Shown here: positions 26,451 to 36,654 of the stretch, one piece after another
Layout: every line of letters begins with the position of its first letter
Numbering within the stretch: the first letter of the stretch is position 1
DNA from: Cristatella mucedo
Lineage: Eukaryota; Bryozoa; Phylactolaemata; Cristatellidae
Assembly (NCBI GenBank): GCA_009760855.2
Contig: WPIO01000010.1
Location: 8,661,501-8,725,500 of the forward strand
Direction: 5' to 3'
DNA length: 64,000 nt
Notes under the pieces: model-generated
Databases searched by the model: none
Told to the model about the DNA's origin: nothing
What the model saw: only the letters and a program-made list of their open reading frames with translations
Translations under genes and position numbers: made by a program

Positions 26451-29400
26451 GAGGATAGCGCCAGCGCAGGTCGGCGGACTGCAGAAAGTATATAGTTGGC
26501 GATGTGCGATCACGTGACAAAACAGTCACGTGACCGCAAATATATTGCAGCTCTCTCATTGGGAGGGCGGAGTGAGTGAATCCGGTTGTGGCCGAACAAC
26601 GTGGCGGCAGTGACATGCCCACTTATGACAATAGAAGCACTATTAGCAATTCCCTTAAACTTTCCCATTTTCGTCTTTAGATACCTGTACAGTTCGAATA
26701 AAAATCAGGAAACGAGATAAACCGAGTGCTCCTGTGAGCCTTGCGAGTAAATGTTGTGGCAATTTAGACGCGATGGGGCACGGGCTAGACTGAGTTTCGC
26801 TGTCTTACTTTTACCTAAGCTGGCCCTAATTTTATAGGATGACTTTGGGGATTATTGGGGATACAAAGTTGGTTATTCGTTATTAATCACTTAAAATTTC
26901 TAAAGTACAAGATATTCAGCGCTCAAAATTTCTAAAATTTAAGAGAACAGCGACTGAGTCGCAGGGGCATTTCAACGGAAGTGGTGCTGCAGTGAGGCAT
27001 GCTTTCTTACCCGGAGTATTCCAAGGATTGTCGCAGTTCTTCCAAGGTACGTCCGATGCCAATGACGCAAATAGATAGTAAAAAGAATATGCAATCAGCA
27101 TATTGTAATATATTCCAACAAAAAACGACACAAGAAACATGCCGTATCCCATACCTACAATGACTTTATCGTGATCTTATTTCGTTTGCACTTCGCACTT
27201 TTCGGCAGATGACAACTATTGCCAGCAACAAAGCAGTCTGAAGACTTCCGAGTTATCCCCTCAACTGAGAGACATGCGGAATGCGAGCACTTAAGTAAAT
27301 ACAACCAAAGTTTGATATGGGTAAGAAAGCCACTGGATTTTCCATGCCACTCATATTCATTTTTGTAGTCGGTTTAACTGTTCAATACGAGTGGTAAAGA
27401 AGTCGAGAGCAGGAGTTGAAACAAATGTGTTCGTTGGTTTGAGCTTAGGCCAGTGGTCGGCAAGGCAAAAATTAAAGTGCTAAATCCCAGCCGATTAATT
27501 ATTCTGCTACGTATGCTCTCTCTTTGCGTTGAAATTCACACTGGTTTATTCAAGAGTATGCTCGCAGTCCTGTTAATTGCCAAGACTTGTAAGTCTGGGT
27601 TGGGTACACAAATAATAGGAAAGCGTTACAACAAGATGAACTACCGTTTCTGATAAACTCCCTGAAATTGGAATGGCGATATATTGCTTAGAACGCGAGC
27701 AGCATGCTGTGGAAGGTTTTACTTTTAATAAAACTTCATTATTGGTTTTAGCTCACTATCTTTTGCTTTGGCTAAGATAAGGCCCATTTACAATCCACTT
27801 CATAAAGTACATTTCGATGGCACACACGCAGCAAAGTCTTGTAAAAGACAATGCATTAGCCGAAGGCCTTGGCAATGCAACTTATATTTCTTAAGCCCAA
27901 TTGCGGGTATAAAGTGCTTGTAAATAAGGGACCGCTCACCCTGTGATTAGGATTATGATCTTGAAGGATATGCAGGTTGTGAAAATAAATCAGGCCAGCG
28001 ACTGGCGGCGCGAAGGAGCAAGGGGTATGCGGGCGTGAACTCGCTATTTCATATTTTCTTTGATTTTATTATCTATCTTATGTACGCAAAGTCTACACGA
28101 GACGGTGCCCAATAGGCACGATAATAGGTGGATAGGATAATAGGTAGCTGACGGGAAGGAAGAGACGCCGGCGGATTCCAGAGGAGGGGGACTTTCTCAT
28201 TTAGGGAGAGAAGTTAGCAACTTTTCCGCGCACATTCTCGACCAACCGAACATGGCGGCCGCGGCGCTCGGTGCGGCTGAGCGAGCTCACCCTTGAAGAT
28301 GGGACAGATTTTCCACGTGCCGACCAGTCCGCTGCCAGCGTACTGGCCGAGCGCCACTTCCAGAAAGAAAAGCGGCATGCCGGCCAGCAGAAGCATCAGC
28401 ACAAATGGTATGAGAAAGGCACCTGCAGCTCATAGAAAAGCAGCGGCATTTGGCGGCTTCGCGGCTTAGATCGGGCGCGGCGGCGCGCCGACAACGGAGC
28501 TGAACAAATTGCAGGCGGGGCGCGGTCGGCCACGCTGCCGAGCTCCCTCTCCGATCGGCCGCTTTTCGGTTGTCTTCAGACACTCTCAATTAGCAAGCTG
28601 GCGGCGAGGGGGCAACAACGCCACGAGCACCGCACTGCTGTTCCAGAATGGCTCTCGTGCGTCAGAGTCGGAGAATACTGCAGCTCTAGGCAAGGCGGGG
28701 GTCTGAAGCCTGGGCCGGTGCAGCAGCCCAGTCAGCAGGTCAGCAGGTCAGTCCGCGCATCAGGCAAGTGTGGAGCATTACTTAAAAGGCGCGAGCAAGC
28801 ACCCACATCCGACTTGGAGGACATCAGTTGGCAGGCATATAATCTCCACTCGCTGTGCAGCGGCTGCGATTCAAACTTACGATCCTGTCTTTCGGCTTCA
28901 GCTTTGCATCTCGGATTGTTAAGGCCCCGGGAGACGAGTGTGGTCGAGCGTGCAAGAAAATGTGCATCGGGATGCTTAGAGTGACGATTTAAAAGATGAC
29001 TGTCTAGTGAGGCTTCCGTTCGGCTTTCCATCCAGGGCAGGTTGAGTTCAGCGAGTCGACTAAGCGTGCCCGGAATCGTAAGGCTGTCGAAGGACTCGTG
29101 GAAATAGGACAAGCCGACGCTACGGGCCCTGATCCAAACTACGGGCCTGAAATTTAGCAGGTGCTGCTTCGGCTACTGCACTAGAGAATTTCTTCCTAGC
29201 GTCCACAGTTCAGCCGCGTCTTGCTCGAAAATGCCTTTTTTTGTAGCAGGGAGCTTCCAAGCGCGCCTTAAGGCCAGCTCCGCACAGGTGAGGCCGGAGG
29301 AGTGGCTGGGGTTGGGGCGGGGCTTTCGACCCCCCCCCCCCGCGAGTCCACCGACCGAAGAGGGAATTTCAGTTGGATGTCCGCCTAATGAGCCCACCCA

Positions 29401-30358
29401 GCCTCCTTACCACTGGCTCTTTTGGTCAAGGTCAGTGTTTAGCCCGGCCCCTACCCGCTTAATGCATGGCCCCTTAGCCCCTTGCAGGATACCACTCTTT
29501 CGCAGCATTTGCCAATGTCAGACAAGTGGCTAATTTTTGCAGGACTCCTGGATTAAAAAGTACCGATGATCTCACTGGTGACCCCAATAGATAATGTAAT
29601 ACAACGTATCTCCGTCTGTAACTCCACAAAGTCATAAAGACCATGTGGGTGTTGCGCAGGAGAGTTTTGTATAGCGCACTCACAGCCTATGCGGCTTTCG
29701 GTACGCATTCGGTAGCCAACAGACTTCGTCTCACGCAACAAAGAGAAAGTGGGAAGCATAGCAGAGTCAGGAGAGCAGTTGAGGTAGTGAGTAGCATAGA
29801 AGTAGCAGCTGAGGACCGCTGACGGCACCGATATGTTTTAAGGGAAACTGGGGGCAAAAGTTCCAACGATCTCATTGGTGACACACTAGACAACAAAACC
29901 ACCGATATTTTTAAGGGAAACTGAGACCTTAAGCAGGACAGAACGTGACAACGGAACGTGACCGCTCAACCGAGCTACCTACAAAGTAAATACAGCTGAC
30001 TCACACGAATACCACCAATTTTATCACAGCAGCCATTAGAAAAATTCTTACCGCCCCCATTTTTATAGCACAAATAAGGAAATCTCCAAACATTCCCAAG
30101 GCCGACAGCGTAGCTGAGCAGAGTAAACAAGAAGTCGCACTTTCCCGACCATTTCCCGCGCGAAGGTCCGTCATTCAGTGGGACGACGATGTTCGGTTGC
30201 TGCTCGAATTCGACAGTCTTCGGCGGACTGGCCTTTGACAATCTATCACTCGCCGGTGGCAAATCAAGCTTGCTGGTTGCGTCGGGTTTTTCTTCCGCTT
30301 TTCGTCCATCTGCAGTTGCTGCCAGCACTTCCGGCAGTGGCTGCAGTGTGTTCTGCAG
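12636..30358 (-). CDS. SLC6-family Na+/Cl- dependent transporter, TM1-TM5 (partial at both ends)
   Basis: Neurotransmitter:sodium symporter; the family takes up amino acids, GABA, glycine or monoamines with Na+ and Cl-. Exons on the minus strand are 30358-30052, 28422-28291, 27154-27011, 15414-15252, 13127-12995 and 12770-12636, with GT/AG borders and matching phases (1,014 bp, 338 codons). TM1 carries [21 protein letters not shown]-type residues. The glycine in place of the monoamine-transporter aspartate (VGLGN, not VDLAN) points to an amino-acid, GABA or glycine substrate. Two EL2 cysteines nine residues apart and three N-glycosylation sites follow. Exon sizes of 132, 133 and 135 bp match the family. 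The start codon must lie in an upstream exon, because an in-frame TAG with no ATG after it precedes exon 30358. TM6-TM12 were not found between 1 and 12635, so they probably lie to the left. Confidence 0.93.
12837..12947 (+). repeat. (CCG)n tract in a short SLC6 intron
   Basis: Imperfect GCC/CCG triplets occupy about half of the 224-bp intron between the TM4 and TM5 exons. Confidence 0.9.
12995..13127 (-). CDS. SLC6 exon: TM4
   Basis: This 133-bp exon follows TTATTGCAG and ends AAG|GTAATC. It encodes [18 protein letters not shown] and [20 protein letters not shown], ending STGK. VLGIS-x-x-L-x-x-PG-x-x-RW and KGI-x-x-TGK are SLC6 hallmarks, nearest in feel to glycine and GABA transporters. 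The acceptor abuts a LINE tail (see findings). Confidence 0.95.
13132..13420 (-). mobile_element. LINE-B 3' end next to the SLC6 TM4 exon
   Basis: The (AAT)n at 13132-13153 is followed by the LINE-B signature GAGAACTTAAATCTCTTTCGAG and about 250 bp alignable with the 3' untranslated part of the copies at 16.7 and 57.5 kb. Only the tail of the element remains. It lies in the same orientation as the SLC6 gene. Confidence 0.85.
13908..14045 (+). repeat. Degenerate CA-rich tract
   Basis: Imperfect CA/CACG units over about 140 bp. Confidence 0.85.
15252..15414 (-). CDS. SLC6 exon: extracellular loop 2
   Basis: This 163-bp exon follows a CTGTTAAG acceptor and ends TTC AA|GTAAGA. It encodes [21 protein letters not shown] followed by [12 protein letters not shown] and [14 protein letters not shown]. 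Three N-glycosylation sequons (NKT, NHS, NET) are present. The nearby CAG acceptor would break the frame. The AAG acceptor restores the second EL2 cysteine exactly nine residues after the first, the spacing of the conserved SLC6 disulfide. Confidence 0.85.
16669..17457 (-). mobile_element. LINE-B (L2/CR1-like) copy with open C-terminal ORF
   Basis: The element is 5' truncated and ends in (ATT)n. A 161-residue frame at 16911-17396 encodes the C-terminal part of the LINE polyprotein: [73 protein letters not shown]. These are landmarks of the region after the reverse transcriptase in the L2/CR1/Jockey group. It lies in the SLC6 intron between the TM3 and EL2 exons. Confidence 0.85.
17770..18500 (-). 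mobile_element. Degenerate LINE-B copy with (GA)n insertion
   Basis: The segment aligns loosely with the reverse-transcriptase C-terminal region of the copy at 17 kb. Shared stretches include the part around GTCACAAATACATGGACCAGC near 18403. No frame is open. A (GA)n tract at 18108-18218 splits it. Confidence 0.65.
18108..18218 (+). repeat. (GA)n microsatellite
   Basis: About 110 bp of nearly pure GA with a few interruptions. Confidence 0.95.
18985..20370 (+). mobile_element. LINE-B copy, decayed, ending in (ATT)n
   Basis: It begins near DPIPTVLLL-type sequence homologous to 47.78 kb and passes a remnant of the reverse transcriptase around FNADDT near 19250. It continues through [22 protein letters not shown] (in two pieces) and the C-terminal LPIKQRIDF region, and ends in (ATT)n at 20334-20370. 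Several frameshifts and stops make it inactive. Confidence 0.8.
20640..22420. other. GC-rich, CpG-rich segment without a recognised gene
   Basis: This stretch of the SLC6 intron is much richer in GC than its flanks and includes a (GCC)n-poly(C) run at 21341-21374. Open frames up to 128 residues on both strands show no recognisable motif. I see no gene. Confidence 0.5.
22790..24020 (+). mobile_element. LINE-A copy split by a MITE
   Basis: The LINE-A reading frame is traceable through [26 protein letters not shown] and [21 protein letters not shown] to 23160. It resumes at 23728 and runs to the 3' tail (GTGGAGTTACAGACGAACATAT). A 562-bp insertion with terminal inverted repeats lies between. 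Multiple stops are present. Confidence 0.8.
23163..23724. mobile_element. PIF/Harbinger-like MITE with TTA target duplication
   Basis: The 562-bp insertion lies inside a LINE-A. Its ends are imperfect inverted repeats of about 42 bp: AGTCAGGTTTACACGGCGAG at the left, and AGCCGGGTGTACACGGTCAG read from the right on the other strand. It is flanked by TTA at 23160-23162 and 23725-23727. No coding capacity is seen. A TTA/TWA duplication with a G-rich TIR is typical of PIF/Harbinger elements; the superfamily call is inference. Confidence 0.85.
24995..25140 (+). mobile_element. SINE-2-like copy
   Basis: TTGGGTTAAAGTACTCGC, GCGGGTTCGACTCGTGCC (B-box-like) and AAGGCTCTTCCACCGCCG follow the SINE-2 order on the plus strand. 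Confidence 0.6.
26271..26448 (+). repeat. (GA)n microsatellite
   Basis: Nearly pure GA over about 178 bp, inside the long SLC6 intron. Confidence 0.95.
26505..26575. promoter_or_regulatory. Paired CACGTG sites with nearby CCAAT and GC-box motifs
   Basis: ATCACGTGAC (26509-26518) and GTCACGTGACC (26525-26535) sit 16 bp apart. An ATTGG (inverted CCAAT) and GGGCGG follow at 26559-26571. This is promoter- or enhancer-like by composition only. Confidence 0.3.
27011..27154 (-). CDS. SLC6 exon: TM3 and start of EL2
   Basis: This 144-bp exon runs from TTGTAG|GT to CCG G|GTAAGA. It encodes [20 protein letters not shown] (TM3, with the family's IYYN motif), then YSFYYLFAS and [14 protein letters not shown]. 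The cysteine in PWKNC is the first of the EL2 disulfide pair. Confidence 0.95.
28291..28422 (-). CDS. SLC6 exon: TM2
   Basis: This 132-bp exon runs from CTGCAG|GTGCC to AAG G|GTGAGC. It completes the split glycine and encodes [20 protein letters not shown] and then [24 protein letters not shown]. The LE-x-ALGQY motif and the 132-bp length are typical of SLC6 genes. Confidence 0.95.
29585..29835 (-). mobile_element. LINE-A 3' end
   Basis: On the minus strand it carries [35 protein letters not shown] and ends in QNSPA, then the GAGTTACAGACGGAGATACG tail. It lies in the SLC6 intron between the TM1 and TM2 exons. Confidence 0.85.
30052..30358 (-). CDS. SLC6 exon: N-terminal tail and TM1
   Basis: The 3' border is G|GTAAGAAT within the NGGG motif. 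The N-terminal cytoplasmic tail (about 70 residues, rich in K, E and P) leads into [20 protein letters not shown], then the [10 protein letters not shown] motif that forms the Na+ and substrate sites of TM1. The left border at 30358 is inferred from the acceptor TCAATTTTTCAG; in-frame alternatives a few codons downstream (after CTGCAG) are possible. Confidence 0.88.
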
Positions 30359-30621
30359 CTGAAAAATTGAGCACTTACGCGCATCCTTTTTCGTTAACTA
30401 TGGGACTGAGTTCGCCCCCAAAAATAGGTAGATATGGGCCCAAATGAGCTCGGCCCCGGCAGCTTGGCGGCACATTCTAGGCTGGATTTCAGCTAACTGC
30501 ATTGGATACGCGCTGTCGAGCCAAATGCACTGGCCGTCTCATCTAGAAAAAAAGTTTCGCCCATCTCATTTTTCAATCTTAGCAATCCGCTTTCTGATCG
30601 TTCTACGGTCTTCTAACATAG

Positions 30622-30740
30622 AGATAAGGTGCTCGCTCTTCACGACCTAAGTCGTGGGTTCGAGTCCTGCAGCAGGTCAATTCGATATTGAAGTTTGCAA
30701 GCGACGGTCGATAGCCGCCAAGGCTCTTCCATGTAAATAA
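30622..30740 (+). mobile_element. SINE-2 copy
   Basis: GATAAGGTGCTCGCTCTTCA, GTGGGTTCGAGTCCTGC (B box) and ATAGCCGCCAAGGCTCTTCC lie in the family order. Confidence 0.7.
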
Positions 30741-31099
30741 AGTTGCCTAATCAGCCGACCTCACAATTTTAAATTTGTCGCCGGGCAAGTTTATTATATG
30801 TCACTATTACTTCGTTAGTGCACTTCTCTCGTCGCATCTCGCTCTCTGCCGTGAGATACGAAGGGGGCGACTTAAAGGTGACTGCTAATGGCTAGCACTG
30901 CCTAATGGTTGCCGCGGATCGGTATGCCACTTATGCCATTTCGTGCAAGTTTCCTTTGCTCGCTGCATGTCTGAACTTCCATTCAAGGCAGTAGTCATTC
31001 CAGCCCGTTCAAAATATACGCAAGGTAGGGCGAAGCGTTACGGTATATCGCATCCTTACGTCGTCCACACACTGGGTAAGACCTAGCATGAATTTAATT

Positions 31100-31500
31100 C
31101 AATGTACAGTAATGCAACGAGTCTCCGCCTGTGACTTCGAAAAGCCGCAAAGATCAAGTTGGTGCTACTCAGGAGAGTTTTCTAAAGTGCTCTCGAAACC
31201 TAAACGGCTTTCGACGAGCATGAGGCAGCCGAAAGACTTCGTCTCACTCAGCAAAGAAAAAGAGAAAAGCATGGCAGAGTCGGGAGAGCCGTTGAGGTAG
31301 TGAATAGCATGACAGTAGCGGCTCAGAGCGGCTGGAAAGGATGAAAGGCCGCAGTTTGCAAAGCAGGAGAGTGGATGTCGTTGCGCGTACGAACTGCGGA
31401 TGCGAGTCCGCAGTCTAGGACCTGCAGAGCGAAAGTGTCTGTCACCAACGGTCTTTAAGCGGGAAGCGGAGTGGAGCAAATTTCGGAGCATTGGTTTATC
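31100..31500 (-). mobile_element. LINE-A 3' end, older copy
   Basis: The C-terminal LKTVGDRHFRSAGPRL block continues in frame into the extension (YCHAIHYLNGSPDS, ending ENSPE), followed by a diverged tail. It lies between the ABCG and SLC6 genes. Confidence 0.8.
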
Positions 31501-31689
31501 AAAGCCATATAGCGAAAACAGCTCTGAAAATATTTTAGCAGAGTCGCTGGGGTTGTGGCTACTGTGCAGCTTGAAATATGTGGTACCTTCTGCAAACCTA
31601 TGCGGCAGTAGTGAGTGAAACGCAATCCGCCGTTAGCTAGTACTATGCTGTGCGTCGAAAAAAAGGTGTGTCGAAAAAGCTGAACAAAT

Positions 31690-32440
31690 CTTCTCGCCCG
31701 TTAGCTCGTTAGCGCGTCGCCGGCGCCAGGGTGAGCGCTCGGTTTGAGAAGCGACGCGACGGGTTAGTTGGAATTGCATTCGGAAAAATTGTCATGTCTA
31801 ATTGTCCTTCGGTCTACGGACGCGTTTGACGCGTAGCGACTGACTGAACCGGCATTCGGGCTGGCCTCGTATTAGGCAGGCTCGAGAGCGAGCGAATGAA
31901 AGCTGTGTCAGCTGCGACGCTTGAGCTTTGAGCGATTCAAATTGTGAGAGCAGAGTAGTCGACGGCTTGCAAAGACGCTTGCGTAGAAGACGTGAGGCGC
32001 TCACGAAGATGAAAAGCGGTGCAGAAATTGGAGAAGAAAAAACCGACGAAAAGGCGCCCTAAAAAGAGTTTGACTGGCGGGAGGAATTCTTCTCACAAAT
32101 CACGACAGCATCTGCTGGAATGTCTGAAAGCGGTGTCCGCGTTGGCATGCACGCGCCCGCCGCTGCGGCGACCTCTAATGACAATTCCTGCGACGCGTGA
32201 TTATCAAAGTACGCATCCTTGGCGGACTATCCGATTTTTTCTGGGCGTTCGCGTTGGCGTCGCTCAGCAGCTGTGAGCCGACGGCGACTGGAATTCGATC
32301 GAAGAATACAGTACGCCCGTGAAGTGCCGGTACGCCGCCGCTACTCTGGTGCCGGGCAGCGACAGACAGCGTTGACAGCGACAGACAGCCACATGCGTTG
32401 CCAACATACGCCGCGAATAGCCAGGAAAACCATTTCAAGC
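31690..32440. other. CpG-rich stretch upstream of the SLC6 gene
   Basis: CpG-dense sequence lies about 1.3-2 kb upstream of the first recognised SLC6 exon (minus strand). It could contain the SLC6 promoter and missing first exon, by position only. A short direct repeat (CAGCGACAGACAG, twice) lies near 32355-32390. Confidence 0.3.
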
Positions 32441-32574
32441 ACTATGCAGTCGGTTTAGAATTTATATTTGAGAAAAATAGTTGCAAATTACGCTGCATCG
32501 TGCTTAAAGTTGTATCTACCAAGTTTCACGGCATTCTGCTTACGCGTTCTCTTGAAAAGGATGGTATGACTTTA

Positions 32575-33110
32575 TTTAAATAGCGCAATAAGAGAACAAA
32601 ATTTCCTTCTTGCACTCAATATGCGCTGCAAAGGAAGCTTGTAAATTGGCTTTTGACAGCGTGCACAGTGTCAAAGCGCATACATGCACTAAGGACAACT
32701 CACATGGACGAAGTAAATTGTATGAAAACAGACGGTTTTAAGATTATTTTTAGACGTCGTCAAGTCAGAGGACTTTGTGACGTTATTTGGAAACTATTTC
32801 CAGGCGTTTGGAGTGAATGAACTGAAGGCTCGGTCTCCAAAGAATGTTTAGTTAGTTAGTTTAGTTTAGTTTAGTTAGTTTAGTTTAGTTTAGTTAGTTA
32901 GTTTATTTAGTTTGTCAGAGGCGAAGGTAGACGATTTAAGTCATAAAGGTAGGCGGTGTGATAAGAAGCCTGAGTAGAACTGATTTTCGATGGGTAGACC
33001 GGAGCAAGAGAATGAAGGGACTTCTTAGCGAGCGACAGAACCTTGAAGTGGGATACGCTGCCAGATGGGGAGGTAGTGATGATAGGTGGGAAGTAGCGTT
33101 TCCACACTCA
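32575..33110 (-). mobile_element. Degenerate LINE-B copy
   Basis: The 3' UTR-like part (GCGTGCACAGTGTCA) is followed by weak matches to FKVLSLxxxSLHSLAPVY and the GGTCTCCAAAG motif. A (TTAG)n/(TTTAG)n tract at 32847-32913 interrupts it. Confidence 0.65.
32847..32913 (+). repeat. (TTAG)n / (TTTAG)n tract
   Basis: Mixed 4- and 5-bp units inside the LINE-B remnant. It is not the TTAGGG telomere unit. Confidence 0.85.
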
Positions 33111-33119
33111 GCCATTGCT

Positions 33120-34730
33120 ACCTTTGTGGCAAATAAGCCTAGCGGCAGGTTTTTCCGCCAAAACTGAAAGCGTCTCATTTAAAAGTATCTGCAAGAAGTT
33201 CCGCCCTACAAACATTAAGCTCGGCGAAATGGTAGGCTGTCCATTTTCCCAGGAAAGTGAAGCAAGTGGGCGGTGCTGCGCCTGGGCGAAAGTGTGAAGG
33301 TTGGCAGCGCGCGAGCGAGCACACCCGGCTACATATATGAGAAATTGACTTTGACTATCAGCTGAGCAATCACTTGCCTAGGTTCTCGCTTGGCCGAAGG
33401 AGAGTTGCGAACTGCCTAGTCGATTATCGAAATTCTCAGAATTAACTGGATGCATTAAAATGCTAAATCAGCTCAGTTTATTTTTTACATCACTTACATT
33501 ATGACCAACTCTTCCATTTTAAAGAACAGCCACGGCCGAGTGCTAAATAACAGCACTCATTTCGGGACATCAGCGACATTTCACAAGAAGCTGCCTTAGC
33601 AGAAATACGTTCGGAAGCTACATATGCTTTTCCAAGCATTGTCTACGTGCTACCCAATTTAGATTCTTCGTCTGGCGGACTATCAGCAAATGACGCCTAT
33701 CGTCAGCTTCAATTATGGACCAGTCTGACCCTCATATCACGACAGCTAGACATAATACGTCACGTGCTGGTAAAGCTCCAGCATAGCTCAAATAACAATG
33801 CGACTGATTAAATCCACGTGCCATCTTGCAATGGATTTGCGAGCGTCTCCAATTGCCCAAAAACTCCACTCGTCATTATACAACCGCGGCATCGTAAGGG
33901 AGGGAGTTACTCGGTTCAATCCACATCGTAATTACAAGGAAGTCGCTTCTCTATTAGCGGAGCGCGAATCCCTACGAGCGCGACGAAATTCATTTCTAGA
34001 AGTGCCAAATACCTGAATAGCGTCCTGGGCAGCTACGCGCGCAGCACTCTGCCCCTCGTGGTTCCTTCGCTCAGCGTCCATGTAACCTTTAGACGCTCGG
34101 ACAAGGCGGCGCACGGGTCAGCCGACGCTGCTCTTCAATACTTGCATCTTCAGCTTCTGGCGAAACTTCGCAGCGTCGCCATACTTGGCATAACGTCACT
34201 CTGTTCGGAGAAGTGTAGCATCAGCGGCGCACGCCATCGTTGTTGGGCCAAGAATGCTCCAGTATGCAGGACACTTTGCGATTGTTTGTGAGCTAGAGCA
34301 TGCGACTACCATTAGAAGAAGGGACCGACTGAATAAAAACAGCTGACAAGACTGCCACACTATTCGGGCAGTTTCAGCGCAGGTAACTTGCATGCTGCCT
34401 TTAGTTAGACCTTTTCCAGGGAAAACCCCTTCTTCTTGACCTGCGAATGTCACTGATCTGATTTGCCTGTCAAGTTCTTACTTTCTAGTGAGGCTGGGCT
34501 GGGAGTAGTTCTACAAGCTTCTGTCCATAAGCTTCAAATAGTTTCGTGTCTCATATTGTCAATGCGTTATTACTCATGAAGATTAAAAATTGGAAAGCCA
34601 CATTGTATATCGACTCTTATTTTTAAGCAGATTTTGGGCAGCTCTAATCGTAGCCGGTCTTTCATAACAGTTTTTCCATTGGAGCAGGCTGCTACCATAA
34701 TTTTTCACGGGCTAAAAAGTAAGATAGCGG
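33120..34730. other. No gene recognised
   Basis: Intergenic sequence between the ABCG and SLC6 genes. Short frames only. Confidence 0.5.
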
Positions 34731-34734
34731 TTTG

Positions 34735-34850
34735 GCGATTCCGCAGCCTCTTTTTGCATAGCGGCAGAACACTGATGGCGGATAACCCCCTTGCGGCGAG
34801 GTACCCGCGACCCGAGTGGTTAAATATGAGCACCTTGCTTGTCTAAGACT
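34735..34850 (-). mobile_element. SINE-2 copy, degraded
   Basis: GCATAGCGGCAGAACACTGA and GAGCACCTTGCTTG mark the two ends in minus orientation. The B box is disrupted. Confidence 0.5.
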
Positions 34851-35564
34851 CAAGGGCGCCGCGGCTGCTAGAGCGGAGAATCTGGGCGTGCTTGCTCGTT
34901 TGTACCCAGTGGCGATCGTATTTTTAGATTTGGTAACGAAGTAACTCTTCTTAAGAAACTCCTTCTTTAGAAACTCCAAAGCAGGGCCGGCTTGCTAGCT
35001 AGGCCGAGGCTTCGTAGACCATTTACGGGAGAGTTAGCCAGCACAATGGCGAAATGAAAATTTTTCGAGCAATCTTAAAACACCTTTGACTATAATGCGG
35101 GATTAAAACCGCATTTGCCTGCTGCTTCTTTTGGAAATGGCACGTGAATAGCACTTATTCGAGGGTCCGGTGCTTCACATACATCTGCTAGAGACAATGC
35201 TACAAAAGAGCCAAAAATCTGCCATGCCCGCTGAATATCGAAAGTACTCTGTCCGAAGGTTGCTCCCTCGACCTCACCTTTGGTAGACGGCAAAACGGCT
35301 GACAATTAGGACAATGTTTTAGGCAGTTGCAAAGCGTTGTGGTGACGAAATCAAGCTATACAAGATGTGAAGGCAGATGCAGTGCGATTGCTGGACCTTA
35401 CCTGCTCTTAGACGTGCACATAATGACAACACTACCAACTTGGGTATCACGTCTCAGATATGTCACTATGTCACTGCTGTAACCGACACAACCAACCAAA
35501 GTGGATATCGCCTTAGCTTACGATTAAAGGCACGAGCAGCTCAAGCAGTTTCGCTAACATAGTC

Positions 35565-35570
35565 TTTATT
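35565..35570 (-). terminator. Candidate polyadenylation signal for the ABCG gene
   Basis: AATAAA on the minus strand about 1.1 kb downstream of the ABCG stop codon is the best-placed signal seen. A single hexamer is weak evidence, and the true 3' end could differ. Confidence 0.3.
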
Positions 35571-36504
35571 TAGTAGTATGCAAAATAAAGTACATAAATA
35601 TAGACAAACGTACCTTGCACTGCATGCATACGGCAACTCCCTGGCACCAGGGTGGTTCTGTAACCACAATTTAGCAACGTCACATTAGATCCATAATTCT
35701 GCATGCAAGCTCTAGTAAGTCAGAGCAACAATGAGAGCCCCAGAGAGAACGGCAAGTAGATCTCTTGTGCTGGAGAGCTTTACAAATGTCAACGTCTTGC
35801 TGTTTGTGTGTAGCGTGCAGGAATGGGTTACTGACCGGCGGACTAGAGTGCTAGCGACAAAAACAGAGCGGAAAGACGTCATTACATAGGCATGTACCAG
35901 ATACTGACTGTCTATTGCCAAGGAGGCAAGTCAAGGCGAAGTTGGTTGAGCTAAATATTACCGTGGCAGCATTAAGTGTGACGGCAGTACCAGTATCTGG
36001 TTGTGCTCGTTGATCACAAACAGGGGTAACTGTATTCCAGAAACTGCTAGTTCGATTGAGCCCCCCCCAGGGAGGAGGGGAGCACAATTATCAGAACGAA
36101 ACTGTATCGGCTGATGTAAGAGCATGAGAAGATGATTCCTGCTAATGCACGAGGCTTGTCATGGCACTCTGACACAGCCAGGCATATACATGAGCAGCAC
36201 TAGCACTTTGGCACTTCCCTAGCAGTGGGGGCAGAGCCGAATGCCCAAAAAGTAATCTCTGGCAGCGAATGCACAGACACCGGGCTACGAGGGTACACTT
36301 GCACGCACATAAGGGAAGGTACTAGGCCACGTGAGTTACAAAGCTGCCATGAAAAACAGCGAGCCGCCTTTGCCTGCATTCATCGTCTTTGCTGCATTAT
36401 GTGGAGCTGCGGCACTCGCCTGCTGCATGTTTTAGTGACAGCAAAGGCTTCCTTCGGTCGATAGAACACTGCATCACCTCACCAGAGCAGGACATCGCAT
36501 ACAG

Positions 36505-36615
36505 TGAACCCATCCAAGAGTTGCATATGCTTCGTAGACCATAGGTCGTGATCAGTGGAGGGTGCCAACGTTCAAGGGTGCCAGCATTCGAGTCCTGCGG
36601 TATTCGATACCAGCC
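36505..36615 (+). mobile_element. Possible SINE-2 remnant
   Basis: CTTCGTAGACCATAGGTCGT and CATTCGAGTCCTGCGG resemble the promoter half of the family. It lies just downstream of the ABCG stop codon. Confidence 0.35.
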
Positions 36616-36654
36616 AGAGCAGCATAGCGCCCAATGAACGGTCAGCACAGCAGC

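Noticed and set aside
26081-26622. Long frames of repeating R-E or S-L residues (also at 43.6-44.2 and 53.7-54.0 kb)
   Set aside because: They are translations of (GA)n/(CT)n microsatellites, open in several frames on both strands.
12636-30358. Assigning the SLC6 gene to glycine, GABA or taurine transport
   Set aside because: The TM6 and TM8 residues that would discriminate are not in the recognised exons.
32847-32913. TTAG-rich tract as an interstitial telomere
   Set aside because: Units are mixed TTAG/TTTAG rather than TTAGGG or TTAGG and lie within a LINE remnant.
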